NCBI GenBank assembly: GCA_030152305.1
Contig: JASKOM010000002.1
Span: 248,001 to 312,000, forward strand
Source of the DNA: Campylobacterota bacterium
GTDB lineage: Bacteria; Campylobacterota; Campylobacteria; Campylobacterales; Thiovulaceae
DNA length: 64,000 nt
Reading direction: 5' to 3'
Below, piece after piece: positions 42,939-53,453 of this stretch (the first letter of the stretch is position 1; each line of letters opens with the position of its first letter). The translations under genes and the position numbers were made by a program. The notes beneath the pieces are model-generated. The model ran no database searches and had not been told where the DNA came from. It worked only from the letters and a program-made list of their open reading frames with translations.

Positions 42939-43747
42939 TATCGAAACCACCTTTTAAACATAGCAATAAAACGATTTTCAGCAACAAGAGGAGTTAACGG
43001 AACATGTTCGCCAAGTAATCTTTTAACAATATCTTTTATAGCTTTACCAGATTTTGCATTATCTTTACGAATAACGGGTTCACCCATATTTGTAGAACTG
43101 ACAACACTTTCATCATCTGGAATTACACCGATTAAAGGCAAAGCTAAAATATTAACGACATCGTCAATAGCTAACATGTCGCCTCGTTCAACGAGTTCAG
43201 GTTTTAGTCTATTAATAATAATATGTTTTTCGACTTCTTCGCCATTTTGAGCTTTTAACGATTTTGCATCGATAATTCCAATAACACGATCGGCATCACG
43301 AACAGAAGAAACTTCTGGAGTTGAAACAATCAAAGCACGATCGGCTGCCAAAATAGCATGTTCAAAACCGCCTTCAATACCAGCTGGAGAATCAATAACA
43401 ACAAAATCAAAATCTTCTTTTAATTCATCGATTAATTTTTTAACTTTATCTTTATCAAGAACAGTTTTATCTTTGGTTTGAGAAGCAGGTAAAAAATAAA
43501 GACTTTTACTAAATTTGTCATTAATTAAGGCTTGAGGAAGTTTGCATTTGCCTTCCATAACATCGATAACATCGAATACGATACGATTTTCAAGCCCAAG
43601 AATCATATCAAGGTTTCGGAGTCCAATATCAAAATCGATTGCAACTACTTTTTTACCAGCATTTGCTAAACCAACAGAAATATTGGCACTGATTGTTGAT
43701 TTACCGACACCGCCTTTACCACTTGTAACCGTTATAACAGTTCCCAT
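42938..43747 (-). CDS. minD: Septum site-determining ATPase MinD
   Basis: The 269-residue ParA-family ATPase has the deviant Walker [11 protein letters not shown] (residues 8-17), the switch segments [10 protein letters not shown] and DADRVIGII, and a C-terminal amphipathic membrane helix ending AMFKRWFR. With MinE it places the division septum. minC is not in this window. Confidence 0.95.
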   Translation of the reverse strand: MGTVITVTSGKGGVGKSTISANISVGLANAGKKVVAIDFDIGLRNLDMILGLENRIVFDVIDVMEGKCKLPQALINDKFSKSLYFLPASQTKDKTVLDKDKVKKLIDELKEDFDFVVIDSPAGIEGGFEHAILAADRALIVSTPEVSSVRDADRVIGIIDAKSLKAQNGEEVEKHIIINRLKPELVERGDMLAIDDVVNILALPLIGVIPDDESVVSSTNMGEPVIRKDNAKSGKAIKDIVKRLLGEHVPLTPLVAENRFIAMFKRWFR

Positions 43748-43778
43748 TTATATTTAATTCCTTAAATTTTATTTTATT

Positions 43779-43811
43779 TTTCTTCCCAACAAAAAATCAA
43801 TCAGGAAGAAA
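43779..43811 (-). terminator. Terminator of the DUF262 module
   Basis: TTTCTTCC and GGAAGAAA form a stem around a 17-base A-rich loop. The minus strand continues AAATAAAATTTAAGG, so the T-tract is imperfect. It separates the two-gene module from minD. Confidence 0.5.
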
Positions 43812-43821
43812 TAAAAAGGCT

Positions 43822-44835
43822 TTAATTTAACAACGAGTTAATTTCGAATTTAACCGATTCAATATTGCTATGAAGCTTTTCAAGTAAAATATTAAATTCA
43901 TGACTATCTAATATAGTTGGATATTTGAATGAGTTAATTTTGTTCAAGAAGTTTTTTGTTAAAAAATTGCCAAAAAAACTTTTAACATGTGAGAGTTGAG
44001 ATGTTTTTGCATTACCTACAATAACCTTAAACAATGCAACAAGTTCTGGCTTTATGTTTGTGTTTTCTATTTTTTTATGACTTTGCAAAATGTTTTTCAA
44101 TGAAACTTCACTGTTTTCTTTTAAGTTTTCCAAAGCTTTTTCAATATTAAGCTTAATATCTTTTTGAGATTTTTTAGAAAGGTAAGCAACTTCTAACAAT
44201 GTTAATAAATTTGATTGAACAAATTCAAAAGAGAACCCATTTTCAGAACCAACAATATGAATCAAAGCTATTTTTTCAATATTTCGTTTAACTAAAGAAT
44301 GCTTATTGTAAAGCTCAACTAGTTTTGATGCTTGATCAATTCCATTTTCTATTTTAAGTTTGAAAATTTTGACAATGCTTTTAAAGACCTCATCAGAAAT
44401 TTCACCGTTACTTAAATCATAAATAGCTTTAACATCTCTAATTAATTCTTTATCAGTTAAAAGAGACTCTTTGTTAGCTTTTTTGACGCCATTTGCATTA
44501 GAACGATAAAAAAACTTATAAAACTTTTGAACAAATATTAAATGTTGATAATCATTTAAATCAAGATTAGAAGCAGTTGCGATTTTGTTTAAATCATTGT
44601 TAATTTTGATCACTTTTTCATACGATGGATAAACCAAAAGAATATCACTATGGCTTCTAATATTGTCAAAAGCTTTCGTTACTTGTTTTTGATCCAAAAT
44701 CAAATTATTTAATCGAGAAGCACTATTTAATAGTGTTTTATTAAAACTATCTATTTGATTAGATAAATTGCTAATATGCTCTTTAATTGCACCTTCTAAA
44801 TCTACCGTGTTTGTTACACCAACTGATAAACTCAT
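43822..44835 (-). CDS. Helical protein of unknown function, partner of the DUF262 protein
   Basis: The 337 residues are almost wholly helical and Lys/Leu/Asn-rich. The first ~60 look like a coiled coil (KEHISNLSNQIDSFNK). No signal peptide, membrane segment, nuclease motif (no HNH, no PD-ExK visible) or nucleotide-binding motif is seen. It starts 4 bases after the DUF262 gene, so the two make a functional pair. Its composition matches its neighbours apart from more AAG/TTG codons. One GATGAGGT site (44387) is inside. Confidence 0.7.
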   Translation of the reverse strand: MSLSVGVTNTVDLEGAIKEHISNLSNQIDSFNKTLLNSASRLNNLILDQKQVTKAFDNIRSHSDILLVYPSYEKVIKINNDLNKIATASNLDLNDYQHLIFVQKFYKFFYRSNANGVKKANKESLLTDKELIRDVKAIYDLSNGEISDEVFKSIVKIFKLKIENGIDQASKLVELYNKHSLVKRNIEKIALIHIVGSENGFSFEFVQSNLLTLLEVAYLSKKSQKDIKLNIEKALENLKENSEVSLKNILQSHKKIENTNIKPELVALFKVIVGNAKTSQLSHVKSFFGNFLTKNFLNKINSFKYPTILDSHEFNILLEKLHSNIESVKFEINSLLN

Positions 44836-44839
44836 ACTT

Positions 44840-45775
44840 TTAATCCTTGTTGTTATTAAAGTTTAAAGCTAATTGTTCTTTGAATTTAATAAATAATAAA
44901 TTAAGTTCAACCTCATCGTGTGCATATTTAATTACACGAGTTAAATTCTCAAATTTATCTAAACCGAAAGTTTTTAAATCAGATTCTTTACTTTTTAACA
45001 TCTGTTTTCGAATCCAATTTTGGTCTTTATTTAAAACAATAGTTTTATCAATAAATGACAACATTGTTTTAAAAACTTCAAGAGAAATAGAACCACCTTT
45101 GTCTTTTGCTGGAATTAAAAAAGATCCGTCTTTTTTGTATTTAGTTTGATGTCCAAAAAGATACCAAAACATAGGAGTTTCAGTAAATTTGCCACCACTT
45201 CCAATTTTAGAAAATCTTTTTGCATTTCTAGAAATTTCTCCATAACTGATAGAAGTTGTGATTTCATTTGTTGTTACAGCAACAGGTTGATAATTTAAAT
45301 CTAAAAAGATTTCGGCAACAATATCAGGATTTGAAGTTACGACTTTCATCGAAGTTAATTTGTAATTTAAAATTAAAGATTTGATAGTAGAACTTAAGTC
45401 TTTATAATAAAAACCATTGAGCATATAAGCATCGTCATTATTTGCAAGATTCAATGGAAACTCATTTGCAATAAATTTTAAAATACTTGTAACTCGTTGC
45501 TGACCATCAATTATTTCATAAGCTCCATTTTTATCATGAATTTTAAAAATAATAGCTGGTAAAACTTTACCAAACAAAATAGTTTCGATAACTTTTGAAG
45601 CTTTTGCAAACTTTTTCTCGTTATAAACATATTCTCGTTGATAGTTTTCTAACTGTATTTTGCCTTCTTCGTTTTTGTCTCTTAATTCTTTAACACTAAT
45701 TGCAGTTGTTTCTATTGTTACAGAACCTTTTTTACCTTTAATAGCAAAAAATTCATCTTGTTTATTTTCCAGCAT
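44840..45775 (-). CDS. DUF262 domain protein (DGQQR family, GmrS-like fold)
   Basis: The ATG at 45775 has AGGAG five bases before it and is preferred over an in-frame GTG six bases upstream. The 311 residues contain the DUF262 core: IQLENYQREYVYNEKKF, ILFGKVLPAIIF and the ParB-like nucleotide-binding motif YEIIDGQQRVTSILKF. Later come FLDLNYQPVAVTTNEI and an ISYGEI block. DUF262 is the N-terminal domain of GmrSD modification-dependent nucleases and occurs in several phage-defence systems. The C-terminal DUF1524 (HNH) nuclease domain is absent. One GATGAGGT site (44910) is present. Confidence 0.82.
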   Translation of the reverse strand: MLENKQDEFFAIKGKKGSVTIETTAISVKELRDKNEEGKIQLENYQREYVYNEKKFAKASKVIETILFGKVLPAIIFKIHDKNGAYEIIDGQQRVTSILKFIANEFPLNLANNDDAYMLNGFYYKDLSSTIKSLILNYKLTSMKVVTSNPDIVAEIFLDLNYQPVAVTTNEITTSISYGEISRNAKRFSKIGSGGKFTETPMFWYLFGHQTKYKKDGSFLIPAKDKGGSISLEVFKTMLSFIDKTIVLNKDQNWIRKQMLKSKESDLKTFGLDKFENLTRVIKYAHDEVELNLLFIKFKEQLALNFNNNKD

Positions 45776-45796
45776 TTTCACTCCTTGTTGAAGCTT

Positions 45797-45829
45797 TGAT
45801 GTCCTTTTAATTTTTATAAAAAGACATCA
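45797..45829 (-). terminator. Terminator after ilvC
   Basis: TGATGTC and GACATCA flank an AT-rich region that also pairs (TTTT/AAAA). It lies between the ilvC stop and the DUF262 gene, both on the minus strand. Confidence 0.6.
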
Positions 45830-45847
45830 TTCATAAAATAATTAAAC

Positions 45848-47014
<1,167 letters not shown>

Positions 47015-47089
47015 CTAAAATTTTTTATTATAGATTTCATGTTGTTTTTTTTGATAAACTATCTCGTTAAATTTCAAATCGGAGAATAG

Positions 47090-49255
47090 ATGATTATTAA
47101 ACGAAAAATACAATTAATTAATTTTTTGTATTTTATGACAATAGATATACATGCCTCTATGGATATGATGGAAGATGTATTTAATATAGATCTCTCAACT
47201 CTTCAAAATATCGAAGTTCAATCGGCTTCGAAATCAGCTCAATTGTTAAGTGAAACACCAGCCACAATGATAGTTGTTACAAAAGATCAAATTCAAAAAC
47301 GAGGTTATCGAAGTCTTCTTGATTTACTTAATGATGTTGCTGGTTTTTCTGTTTATAAATTTGCCAATGCTGGATTATATAGTGTCATTGGAATTCGTGG
47401 AATTACAGGTCAATCTTATTTAAAAATATTGCGAGATGGTATAGAAATCGATATGACAAAAAGTCAATCTGTTTCTGTTGGAATGAATTATCCATTAGTT
47501 GGAGTTGAACGAGTTGAAATAGTTTATGGCGGTTCTTCCGTTGTTTATGGTGGCGATGCCGTTAGCGGAATTATTAATTTAATTACAGATACTCATGTTG
47601 GTTCTATCGTTGATATTGCAACCGATGGCGATTATTATCATTTAATGACAAAATATACAGGAACATTAAATAAAAGTGTTTTAACTATTGGAGCTTCTGT
47701 TCATAGTGATCGTGATTATGATTTTGATAAATTATACCCATCGCTTTATCCAAAAGTTGACATTTATAATATAAATAAAACTATTGTTGAATCAGCTAAT
47801 GATCGAGATTTTAATTATATGCCCGTCAAAACTCAAAGTGCTTTTTTATATTTAAATAATTCTGTTTGGACTTTCGGTGCAAATTACAGCAAAACTTCAG
47901 ATTCAACTTATATTTCTTTAGTCGGCGATTCAACTAAAAAAGAATTAGCTTATTATAATTCGAATATGATTTCTGAAATGAGAGGTGCTTATTTTTCATA
48001 TCGATATTTATTTGGAAATAAAGTTAATTTAACTTCAACAATAAGTTACGATGCAACAGAACTTGATCCAGAAAGTTTTTATATAAACAGCGGAAACGAT
48101 TATCACAATGCATATAAATATTTTATTTCAGAACGAATAGCAATTGATGAAACTTTGAGATTTAACATTTCGAATCATAAAATAACAGCAGGTGTAACTG
48201 CTGAACATTATTATTCGATGCCAAAATCATTTGACTTAGAAAAACCTTATTTTGATAAAACAGCAACTTATCCTAGATCTGATATTAATGTTAATTATTA
48301 TCAAAAATCTTGGGATTTTCAAGCTATTTATATTCAAGATCAAATAAAAATAACAGATTCTTTTTTAATATCTTTTGCTCTTAGATCTCAAATTACTGAT
48401 ATTGACGATCAATATTGGCTTCAAAGAATGGCTTTAATTTATAATTCACATGAAATATATCAAAAATTGTTATATTCAAAATCGATGTTAATACCTCGAG
48501 CAAGTATCATGTATTTAAATTATGGCTATTTTTTTATTCCAAATGATGGCAAAAGAGATTGGGATAATAATAAATATCAAATCAATTCTGCTCGAATTCC
48601 GAATCCTGATCTTGAAGCTGAATGGACAGATTCATATGAATATAATATTTGGACATTTTTCAATAAGAATTTATATTTATTTGGTTCTGTTTTTTATACA
48701 AAAATGCAAAGTGTTATTAGAGATACTGTTTTATATAATATAACAACATTGTTTCCTGATACAACAATACTAAAAGCAAAACAACAATTTAATAACAGTT
48801 GGGCTGAACTTTATGGTGGTGAATTAGGTTTTATGTTCAAAAAAAGTTTTAATTATTTTGACTTAGATACTTGGGCAAATTATTCTATGATTGATGGACA
48901 TGAATTAATTAATAATACATTAACAGAATTACCATATATTCGACCTCATCAAATAAAAGCAGGTTCAACGATATCGTGGAGAAATTTTGATTTAACATTA
49001 TCAGGAAATTGGGTTGATATTGCTCATGCCGATTATTCAACAAAAACAGATCCGAGTCATAAAAAGAAAATAGCTGGTTATATAATAGGTGATTTATATT
49101 TTAAATATAAATATACAGATTATTTAAATTTTGCATTAACGATTAAAAATATAGGCGATGATCGATATTATTCAACAAGAATTTCTACATCAACTGATTA
49201 TCGCTCTCCTCAAGAATCAAGACAAATTATTTTCGGATTATTTTATGTCTTTTAA
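47090..49255 (+). CDS. TonB-dependent outer-membrane receptor
   Basis: The 721 residues open with an atypical signal region, then a plug domain (VQSASKSAQLLSETPATMIVVTKDQI region, LNDVAGFSVYKF, RIEIVYGG-like VERVEIVYGGSSVVYGGDA). A large beta-barrel follows and ends in FYVF with a C-terminal Phe. It would import a siderophore, cobalamin or other large ligand with TonB energy. No transport genes sit next to it. Instead its 3' end overlaps the YfiR/SpoIIE gene by 11 bases, which suggests a signalling role. One GATGAGGT site (48943) is present. Confidence 0.9.
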   Translation: MIIKRKIQLINFLYFMTIDIHASMDMMEDVFNIDLSTLQNIEVQSASKSAQLLSETPATMIVVTKDQIQKRGYRSLLDLLNDVAGFSVYKFANAGLYSVIGIRGITGQSYLKILRDGIEIDMTKSQSVSVGMNYPLVGVERVEIVYGGSSVVYGGDAVSGIINLITDTHVGSIVDIATDGDYYHLMTKYTGTLNKSVLTIGASVHSDRDYDFDKLYPSLYPKVDIYNINKTIVESANDRDFNYMPVKTQSAFLYLNNSVWTFGANYSKTSDSTYISLVGDSTKKELAYYNSNMISEMRGAYFSYRYLFGNKVNLTSTISYDATELDPESFYINSGNDYHNAYKYFISERIAIDETLRFNISNHKITAGVTAEHYYSMPKSFDLEKPYFDKTATYPRSDINVNYYQKSWDFQAIYIQDQIKITDSFLISFALRSQITDIDDQYWLQRMALIYNSHEIYQKLLYSKSMLIPRASIMYLNYGYFFIPNDGKRDWDNNKYQINSARIPNPDLEAEWTDSYEYNIWTFFNKNLYLFGSVFYTKMQSVIRDTVLYNITTLFPDTTILKAKQQFNNSWAELYGGELGFMFKKSFNYFDLDTWANYSMIDGHELINNTLTELPYIRPHQIKAGSTISWRNFDLTLSGNWVDIAHADYSTKTDPSHKKKIAGYIIGDLYFKYKYTDYLNFALTIKNIGDDRYYSTRISTSTDYRSPQESRQIIFGLFYVF

Positions 49256-51272
49256 AAAAATATATAGCCTTTTTGCTACTTTTACGATTTATTTATTTTC
49301 AAATTACAATGTAAACAATGAACAATTAAAGACAATTTATATTTACAACTTTTTAAAACATATAGAATGGCGAGATGATAAAACATTTTCGGTTTATTCT
49401 ATTTTGATTATTACAGATAATATTAATTTAAAAACAGCTTTTAATACTCTTGCTTATAAAAAACAAGTGCATAAAAAACCGATAATCGTTGATTATATAA
49501 CATCTATTAACGATGAGGTAGATTTAAAAAAATATCAGCTAATAATGATTGATGAAAAGTTTAAAAATTTAAACAATCAGTTATTAACAAAAAACGGTAA
49601 TAAAAATACTTTAGTAGTTACATTTAATAGTGAAGAAAAAAATTTACTTATGCTCAATTTTTATTATTCGGTAGATAATAGACTTTTATTCGAATTAAAT
49701 AGAGCTAATTTATTAAATAATGGATTAGTTGCTTCTGATGAAATTATTTTATTAGGTGGTCGTGAAATAGATGTTGCTGAAATATATAAAGATCTAAAAA
49801 ATTCACTAGCAAATCTAGAAAAATCCGCTAATTATATGAAACTTGCGATTCAAGCTCAACAAATGGAAATGGATAAACAGCAATTAGAAGTTACAAAAAA
49901 ACTTCAAGAAATAAATAAATTAAATATTAATTTAGCAAAATCCAAAGAAGAATCGATAAAACAGCAACAAGCAATTATTGACAGCAAAAATACTTTAAGC
50001 AAATTAAAAGAAGATTTTATTAAGCAACAAACTATTCAGCAAAAAGAACTAGAAAAACAAAGAAATATACTTCAAGCACAGTTACAAACTAAAATAGATG
50101 AAATAAAATTAAAAGAATCAATTTTAAATAAGACGATTCAAGAAAACGAAAATGAGCTTGAAAAATCTAAAATAATTCTTGAAGAATATAAACTTGAAGT
50201 CGAAAAAACAAAAACAGAAGTTAGAAATATTTTGAATTCAAAAGAAGAATATCTCAAAGAAATAAATAAAATAGAACAAACTTTAAAAGACAAAGAAGTA
50301 TCTCTTGTTGTAGCTAATTCAACAAATGCAAAATTAAGTGGCTCGTTGATAATTTCTGTATTATTTATAATAGTTGCAATTTTATTTGTTATAAAAATAA
50401 CAAGATCTAGAAAAATAATAGAAAAACAAACCGAAGAATTGCGAAATAAAAAAAATGAACTTGAATTTCAAAAGACAGAATTAGAAATAAAAACAACATA
50501 TTTAAATCAATCTATCGAATATGCATCATATATTCAACAGTCAATTATGCCCGATATTTCGATTTTGTCATTATTTTTTAATGAAAGTTTTGTTATTTGG
50601 GAACCAAAAGATCAAGTTGGAGGAGATATATTTTTCTTTGAACAGATTTCACATAATGAAGTTTTAGTAATGATCGCTGATTGCACAAGTCATGGAGTTC
50701 CTGGAGCATTTATTACAATTCTAGTAAAAGCCTTAGAAAAGCAATTAGTAAACGAAATTAAATATGGACGAATAAAAGCTTCATCACCTGCAGATATGCT
50801 TGGTTATTTTAATCGAGAATTAAAACATATTTTAAAACAGTTTGATGGTTCATCAAAATCAAATGTCGGTTTTGACGGAGGAATATTATATTTTAATAGC
50901 GAATTTAAAGTAATGACATATTCAGGTGCACAAACACCGTTATATTATCTTAATGCCGACGAAATAAAAATAACAAAATATGATCGTCAATCAGTTGGAT
51001 ATTCAACTAGCAATCATTCTTTTAAATTTACCGATCATACTTTTTCGGCTGAATTTACAACAAGAGTTTATTTAACAACTGACGGCTATTATGATCAAGT
51101 TGGAAGTCATGAAAAAATGATGTATGGCAAAAAACGACTTGGTAGAACTTTGCAAAAGATTCAAGATATACAATTTCAGGAACAAAAATATTTTTTAAAA
51201 GAACATTTAAAAGACTATCAAGGTCATGAAAGTCGAAGAGACGATGTAACTTTAATTGGTTTGAAAGTTTAA
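49245..51272 (+). CDS. YfiR-like (DUF4154) sensor fused to a SpoIIE/PP2C phosphatase
   Basis: The ATG at 49245 is preferred to one 87 bases upstream because it starts a signal peptide (MSFKKIYSLFATFTIYLF). The 675 residues are a YfiR-type periplasmic domain (~25-175: YIYNFLKHIEW, VDNRLLFELNRANL), a long coiled coil (~180-360), one membrane helix (LIISVLFIIVAILFVI) and a second coiled coil. The C-terminal PP2C-type phosphatase has DQVGGDIFFFEQ, VLVMIADCTSHGVPGAF, DGGILYF, YLTTDGYYDQVG and RRDDVTLIGL. It should dephosphorylate a Ser/Thr target in response to an envelope signal. One GATGAGGT site (49512) is present. Confidence 0.88.
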   Translation: MSFKKIYSLFATFTIYLFSNYNVNNEQLKTIYIYNFLKHIEWRDDKTFSVYSILIITDNINLKTAFNTLAYKKQVHKKPIIVDYITSINDEVDLKKYQLIMIDEKFKNLNNQLLTKNGNKNTLVVTFNSEEKNLLMLNFYYSVDNRLLFELNRANLLNNGLVASDEIILLGGREIDVAEIYKDLKNSLANLEKSANYMKLAIQAQQMEMDKQQLEVTKKLQEINKLNINLAKSKEESIKQQQAIIDSKNTLSKLKEDFIKQQTIQQKELEKQRNILQAQLQTKIDEIKLKESILNKTIQENENELEKSKIILEEYKLEVEKTKTEVRNILNSKEEYLKEINKIEQTLKDKEVSLVVANSTNAKLSGSLIISVLFIIVAILFVIKITRSRKIIEKQTEELRNKKNELEFQKTELEIKTTYLNQSIEYASYIQQSIMPDISILSLFFNESFVIWEPKDQVGGDIFFFEQISHNEVLVMIADCTSHGVPGAFITILVKALEKQLVNEIKYGRIKASSPADMLGYFNRELKHILKQFDGSSKSNVGFDGGILYFNSEFKVMTYSGAQTPLYYLNADEIKITKYDRQSVGYSTSNHSFKFTDHTFSAEFTTRVYLTTDGYYDQVGSHEKMMYGKKRLGRTLQKIQDIQFQEQKYFLKEHLKDYQGHESRRDDVTLIGLKV

Positions 51273-51299
51273 TTTTTGGAGATTTGAGTTTGAAAAGTT

Positions 51300-51375
51300 T
51301 GGTGGGTCAACAGGGATTTGAACCCCGGACCAGACGGTTATGAGCCGTCAGCTCTAACCCCTGAGCTATTGACCC
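51300..51375 (-). tRNA. tRNA with CAT anticodon (elongator Met or lysidine-modified Ile2)
   Basis: The minus strand folds into a full 76-nt cloverleaf with encoded CCA: acceptor GGGTCAA/TTGACCC, D arm GCTC/GAGC, anticodon stem GACGG/CCGTC around CTCATAA, variable TGGTC and T arm CGGGG/CCCTG. The anticodon is CAT. The C-A-T loop with a TGGTC variable region resembles bacterial tRNA-Ile2, whose C34 is converted to lysidine by TilS, but Met cannot be excluded. It is not initiator-like because position 1-72 pairs. Confidence 0.93.
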
Positions 51376-51463
51376 TTTAAAAAAGTTCTAGAATTATATA
51401 TAAAAAACATATTAAAATCAAGTGTTACAAATTTATTTAATTTTAATTTAATTTTTTAACTTT

Positions 51464-51473
51464 TTGATAGAAT
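51464..51473 (+). promoter_or_regulatory. Likely -10 region for the HIT-gpmI pair
   Basis: TTGATAGAAT follows an AT-rich run of phased T/A tracts, the usual shape of Campylobacterota sigma-70 promoters, about 50 bases before the HIT gene. Confidence 0.4.
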
Positions 51474-51520
51474 ATCTTTAAACTCAAAATCAATATTTAA
51501 TAAAAAGGCTTATAAATAAA

Positions 51521-51883
51521 ATGAAAGATTGCATCTTTTGTAAAATCGTAGCTGGAAAAATTCCAGCAAATATTATTTCTGAAAATCCAGATTTTCTTGC
51601 TTTTCACGATATTAATCCAAAAGCTCCTGTTCATATTTTAATTATTCCTAAAAATCATATCAAAGATTTTAATGAAGTTTCTCCTGAAATTATGGCTGGT
51701 TTGACAAAATTTGCTCAAGAAGTTGCAAAAATCGTTGGAGTTAATCAAAGTGGTTATCGATTAATTACAAATATCGGACATAACGGCGGTCAAGAAGTTA
51801 ATCATCTTCATTTTCATCTTATGGGTGGAGCTAAATTAAAATGGCATCATCTTGCTGATAGCGATCCAAAAACTGCTTTATAA
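51521..51883 (+). CDS. HIT family nucleotide hydrolase (HINT-like)
   Basis: The 120 residues begin with the zinc-associated CIFCKI motif and end with the histidine triad HLHFHLMGG. Between are HDINPKAPVHILIIPKNHI and NIGHNGGQEV. HINT proteins hydrolyse aminoacyl- or lysyl-adenylates and purine phosphoramidates. It lies 20 bases before gpmI. Confidence 0.92.
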   Translation: MKDCIFCKIVAGKIPANIISENPDFLAFHDINPKAPVHILIIPKNHIKDFNEVSPEIMAGLTKFAQEVAKIVGVNQSGYRLITNIGHNGGQEVNHLHFHLMGGAKLKWHHLADSDPKTAL

Positions 51884-51903
51884 AATATACCGAGTTTAAT
51901 AAT

Positions 51904-53403
51904 TTGAAAAAAGTTATTTTAATAATCACAGACGGGATCGGCTATTCGGCAAAAACTGAATACAATGCTTTTTATTCAGCGAATAAACCAACTTATAATT
52001 ATTTATTAAATAATGTTCCTTACGGAATGGTTTCGACAAGTGGTTTATCTGTTGGTTTGCCTGAAGGTCAAATGGGAAATAGCGAAGTTGGACACATGAC
52101 TCTTGGCGGTGGTCGAATTTTTTATCAGGATCTTGTCAAAATTTCAAAATCTCTTGAAACTGGTGAATTCAAAAATCTCGAAAATTTTAAAAAATTAATC
52201 GAAAATAATAAAACTGATCGAATTCATTTAATTGGTTTATTAAGCGATGGCGGAGTTCATTCACACGATTCTCATCTTTTTGGCATTATCGAAAATATAT
52301 TAGCCGAAAATAAAAAAGCTATTTTGCATATTATTACTGACGGACGAGATGTTTCTCCGACCTCATCGCCAATATATCTCGAACAATTGTTATCGAAATT
52401 TCAAAACGAAATAAAAAATAATAATATTCAAATTGCTTCGATTTCTGGAAGATTTTATGCGATGGACCGAGATAAACGATGGGATCGAGTTGAAAGCGGT
52501 TTTAGAGCAATTGTCGAAGGCAAAAATAAAACTGAATTATCAGCAATCGAATATTTAAAATCACGGTTATTAATTGGTGAAAATGACGAGTTTATAACTC
52601 CAGTTTCGTTTAATAATTATTCTGGTTTTGAAAATGGCGATTCGGTTCTTTTTTATAATTTTCGTTCTGATCGAATGCGAGAAATCGTTTCTGCAATAGG
52701 TTCTGAAAATTTTAAACATTTTGAACGAACACATAATCCTAAAAATATATTTATCGCAATAATGACAAATTATAGCGATGAATTTAATTTTCCAGTTTTA
52801 TTTAATCGAGAACAATCGCAAAACTTTTTATCAGAATATATTTCAAAAAGTGGCTTACGACAATTTCACACAGCTGAAACTGAAAAATATGCTCATGTTA
52901 CTTTTTTCTTTAATGGCGGAGTCGAAGAACTTTTAACTGGCGAAACTCGATATCTTGTTGATAGTCCAAAAGTTAAAACTTATGATGAAAAACCTGAAAT
53001 GAGTGCTGATGAGGTCGGCAATGCCGTTATTTCTGCAATGAATGACAATTTTGATTTTATCGTTGTTAATTTTGCAAATGGCGACATGGTTGGTCATACT
53101 GGAATATTCGAAGCTGGAATCAAAGCCGTTGAAACTGTTGATCGTCAATTAAATAAAATTATCGAACATGCAAAATCGAAAGATTATTCGATAGTTTTAA
53201 CGAGTGATCACGGCAATTGCGAAGAAATGCGAGACAATGACGGCAATGTTTTAACAAATCATACGACTGGAGATGTTTGGTGTTTTGTGCTTGATGAACG
53301 AGTTCAAAAAGTTAAAAATGGCGGTTTAAATAATATTGCTCCAACCGTTTTAAAACTTATGGGATTAGAAATTCCAACTGAAATGAGCGAACCGTTAATT
53401 TAA
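51904..53403 (+). CDS. gpmI: 2,3-bisphosphoglycerate-independent phosphoglycerate mutase
   Basis: A TTG start gives MKKVILIITDGIGY and 499 residues. The alkaline-phosphatase-like metal sites are ITDGIGYS at the start and VLTSDHGNCEEM near residue 432; the phospho-Ser lies in QMGNSEVGHMTLGGG. The inserted phosphotransferase domain contains HIITDGRDVSPTSSP and SGRFYAMDRDKRWDR. It interconverts 3- and 2-phosphoglycerate. Two GATGAGGT sites (52360, 53008) are present. Confidence 0.95.
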   Translation: MKKVILIITDGIGYSAKTEYNAFYSANKPTYNYLLNNVPYGMVSTSGLSVGLPEGQMGNSEVGHMTLGGGRIFYQDLVKISKSLETGEFKNLENFKKLIENNKTDRIHLIGLLSDGGVHSHDSHLFGIIENILAENKKAILHIITDGRDVSPTSSPIYLEQLLSKFQNEIKNNNIQIASISGRFYAMDRDKRWDRVESGFRAIVEGKNKTELSAIEYLKSRLLIGENDEFITPVSFNNYSGFENGDSVLFYNFRSDRMREIVSAIGSENFKHFERTHNPKNIFIAIMTNYSDEFNFPVLFNREQSQNFLSEYISKSGLRQFHTAETEKYAHVTFFFNGGVEELLTGETRYLVDSPKVKTYDEKPEMSADEVGNAVISAMNDNFDFIVVNFANGDMVGHTGIFEAGIKAVETVDRQLNKIIEHAKSKDYSIVLTSDHGNCEEMRDNDGNVLTNHTTGDVWCFVLDERVQKVKNGGLNNIAPTVLKLMGLEIPTEMSEPLI

Positions 53404-53410
53404 AAAATAA

Positions 53411-53448
53411 AATAGAAACAATCAAAATTAAATTTGATCGTTTCTATT
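53411..53448. terminator. Bidirectional terminator between gpmI and asparaginase-domain gene
   Basis: AATAGAAACAATCAAA pairs with TTTGATCGTTTCTATT (one mismatch) around a short AT loop. T-rich sequence follows on the plus strand and A-rich sequence precedes it, serving both convergent genes. Confidence 0.8.
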
Positions 53449-53453
53449 AATTT

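Noticed and set aside
43822-44835. HNH or PD-ExK nuclease in the DUF262 partner
   Set aside because: I looked for His-Asn-His and Asp-Glu-x-Lys patterns and found none convincing; the protein reads as a helical scaffold.
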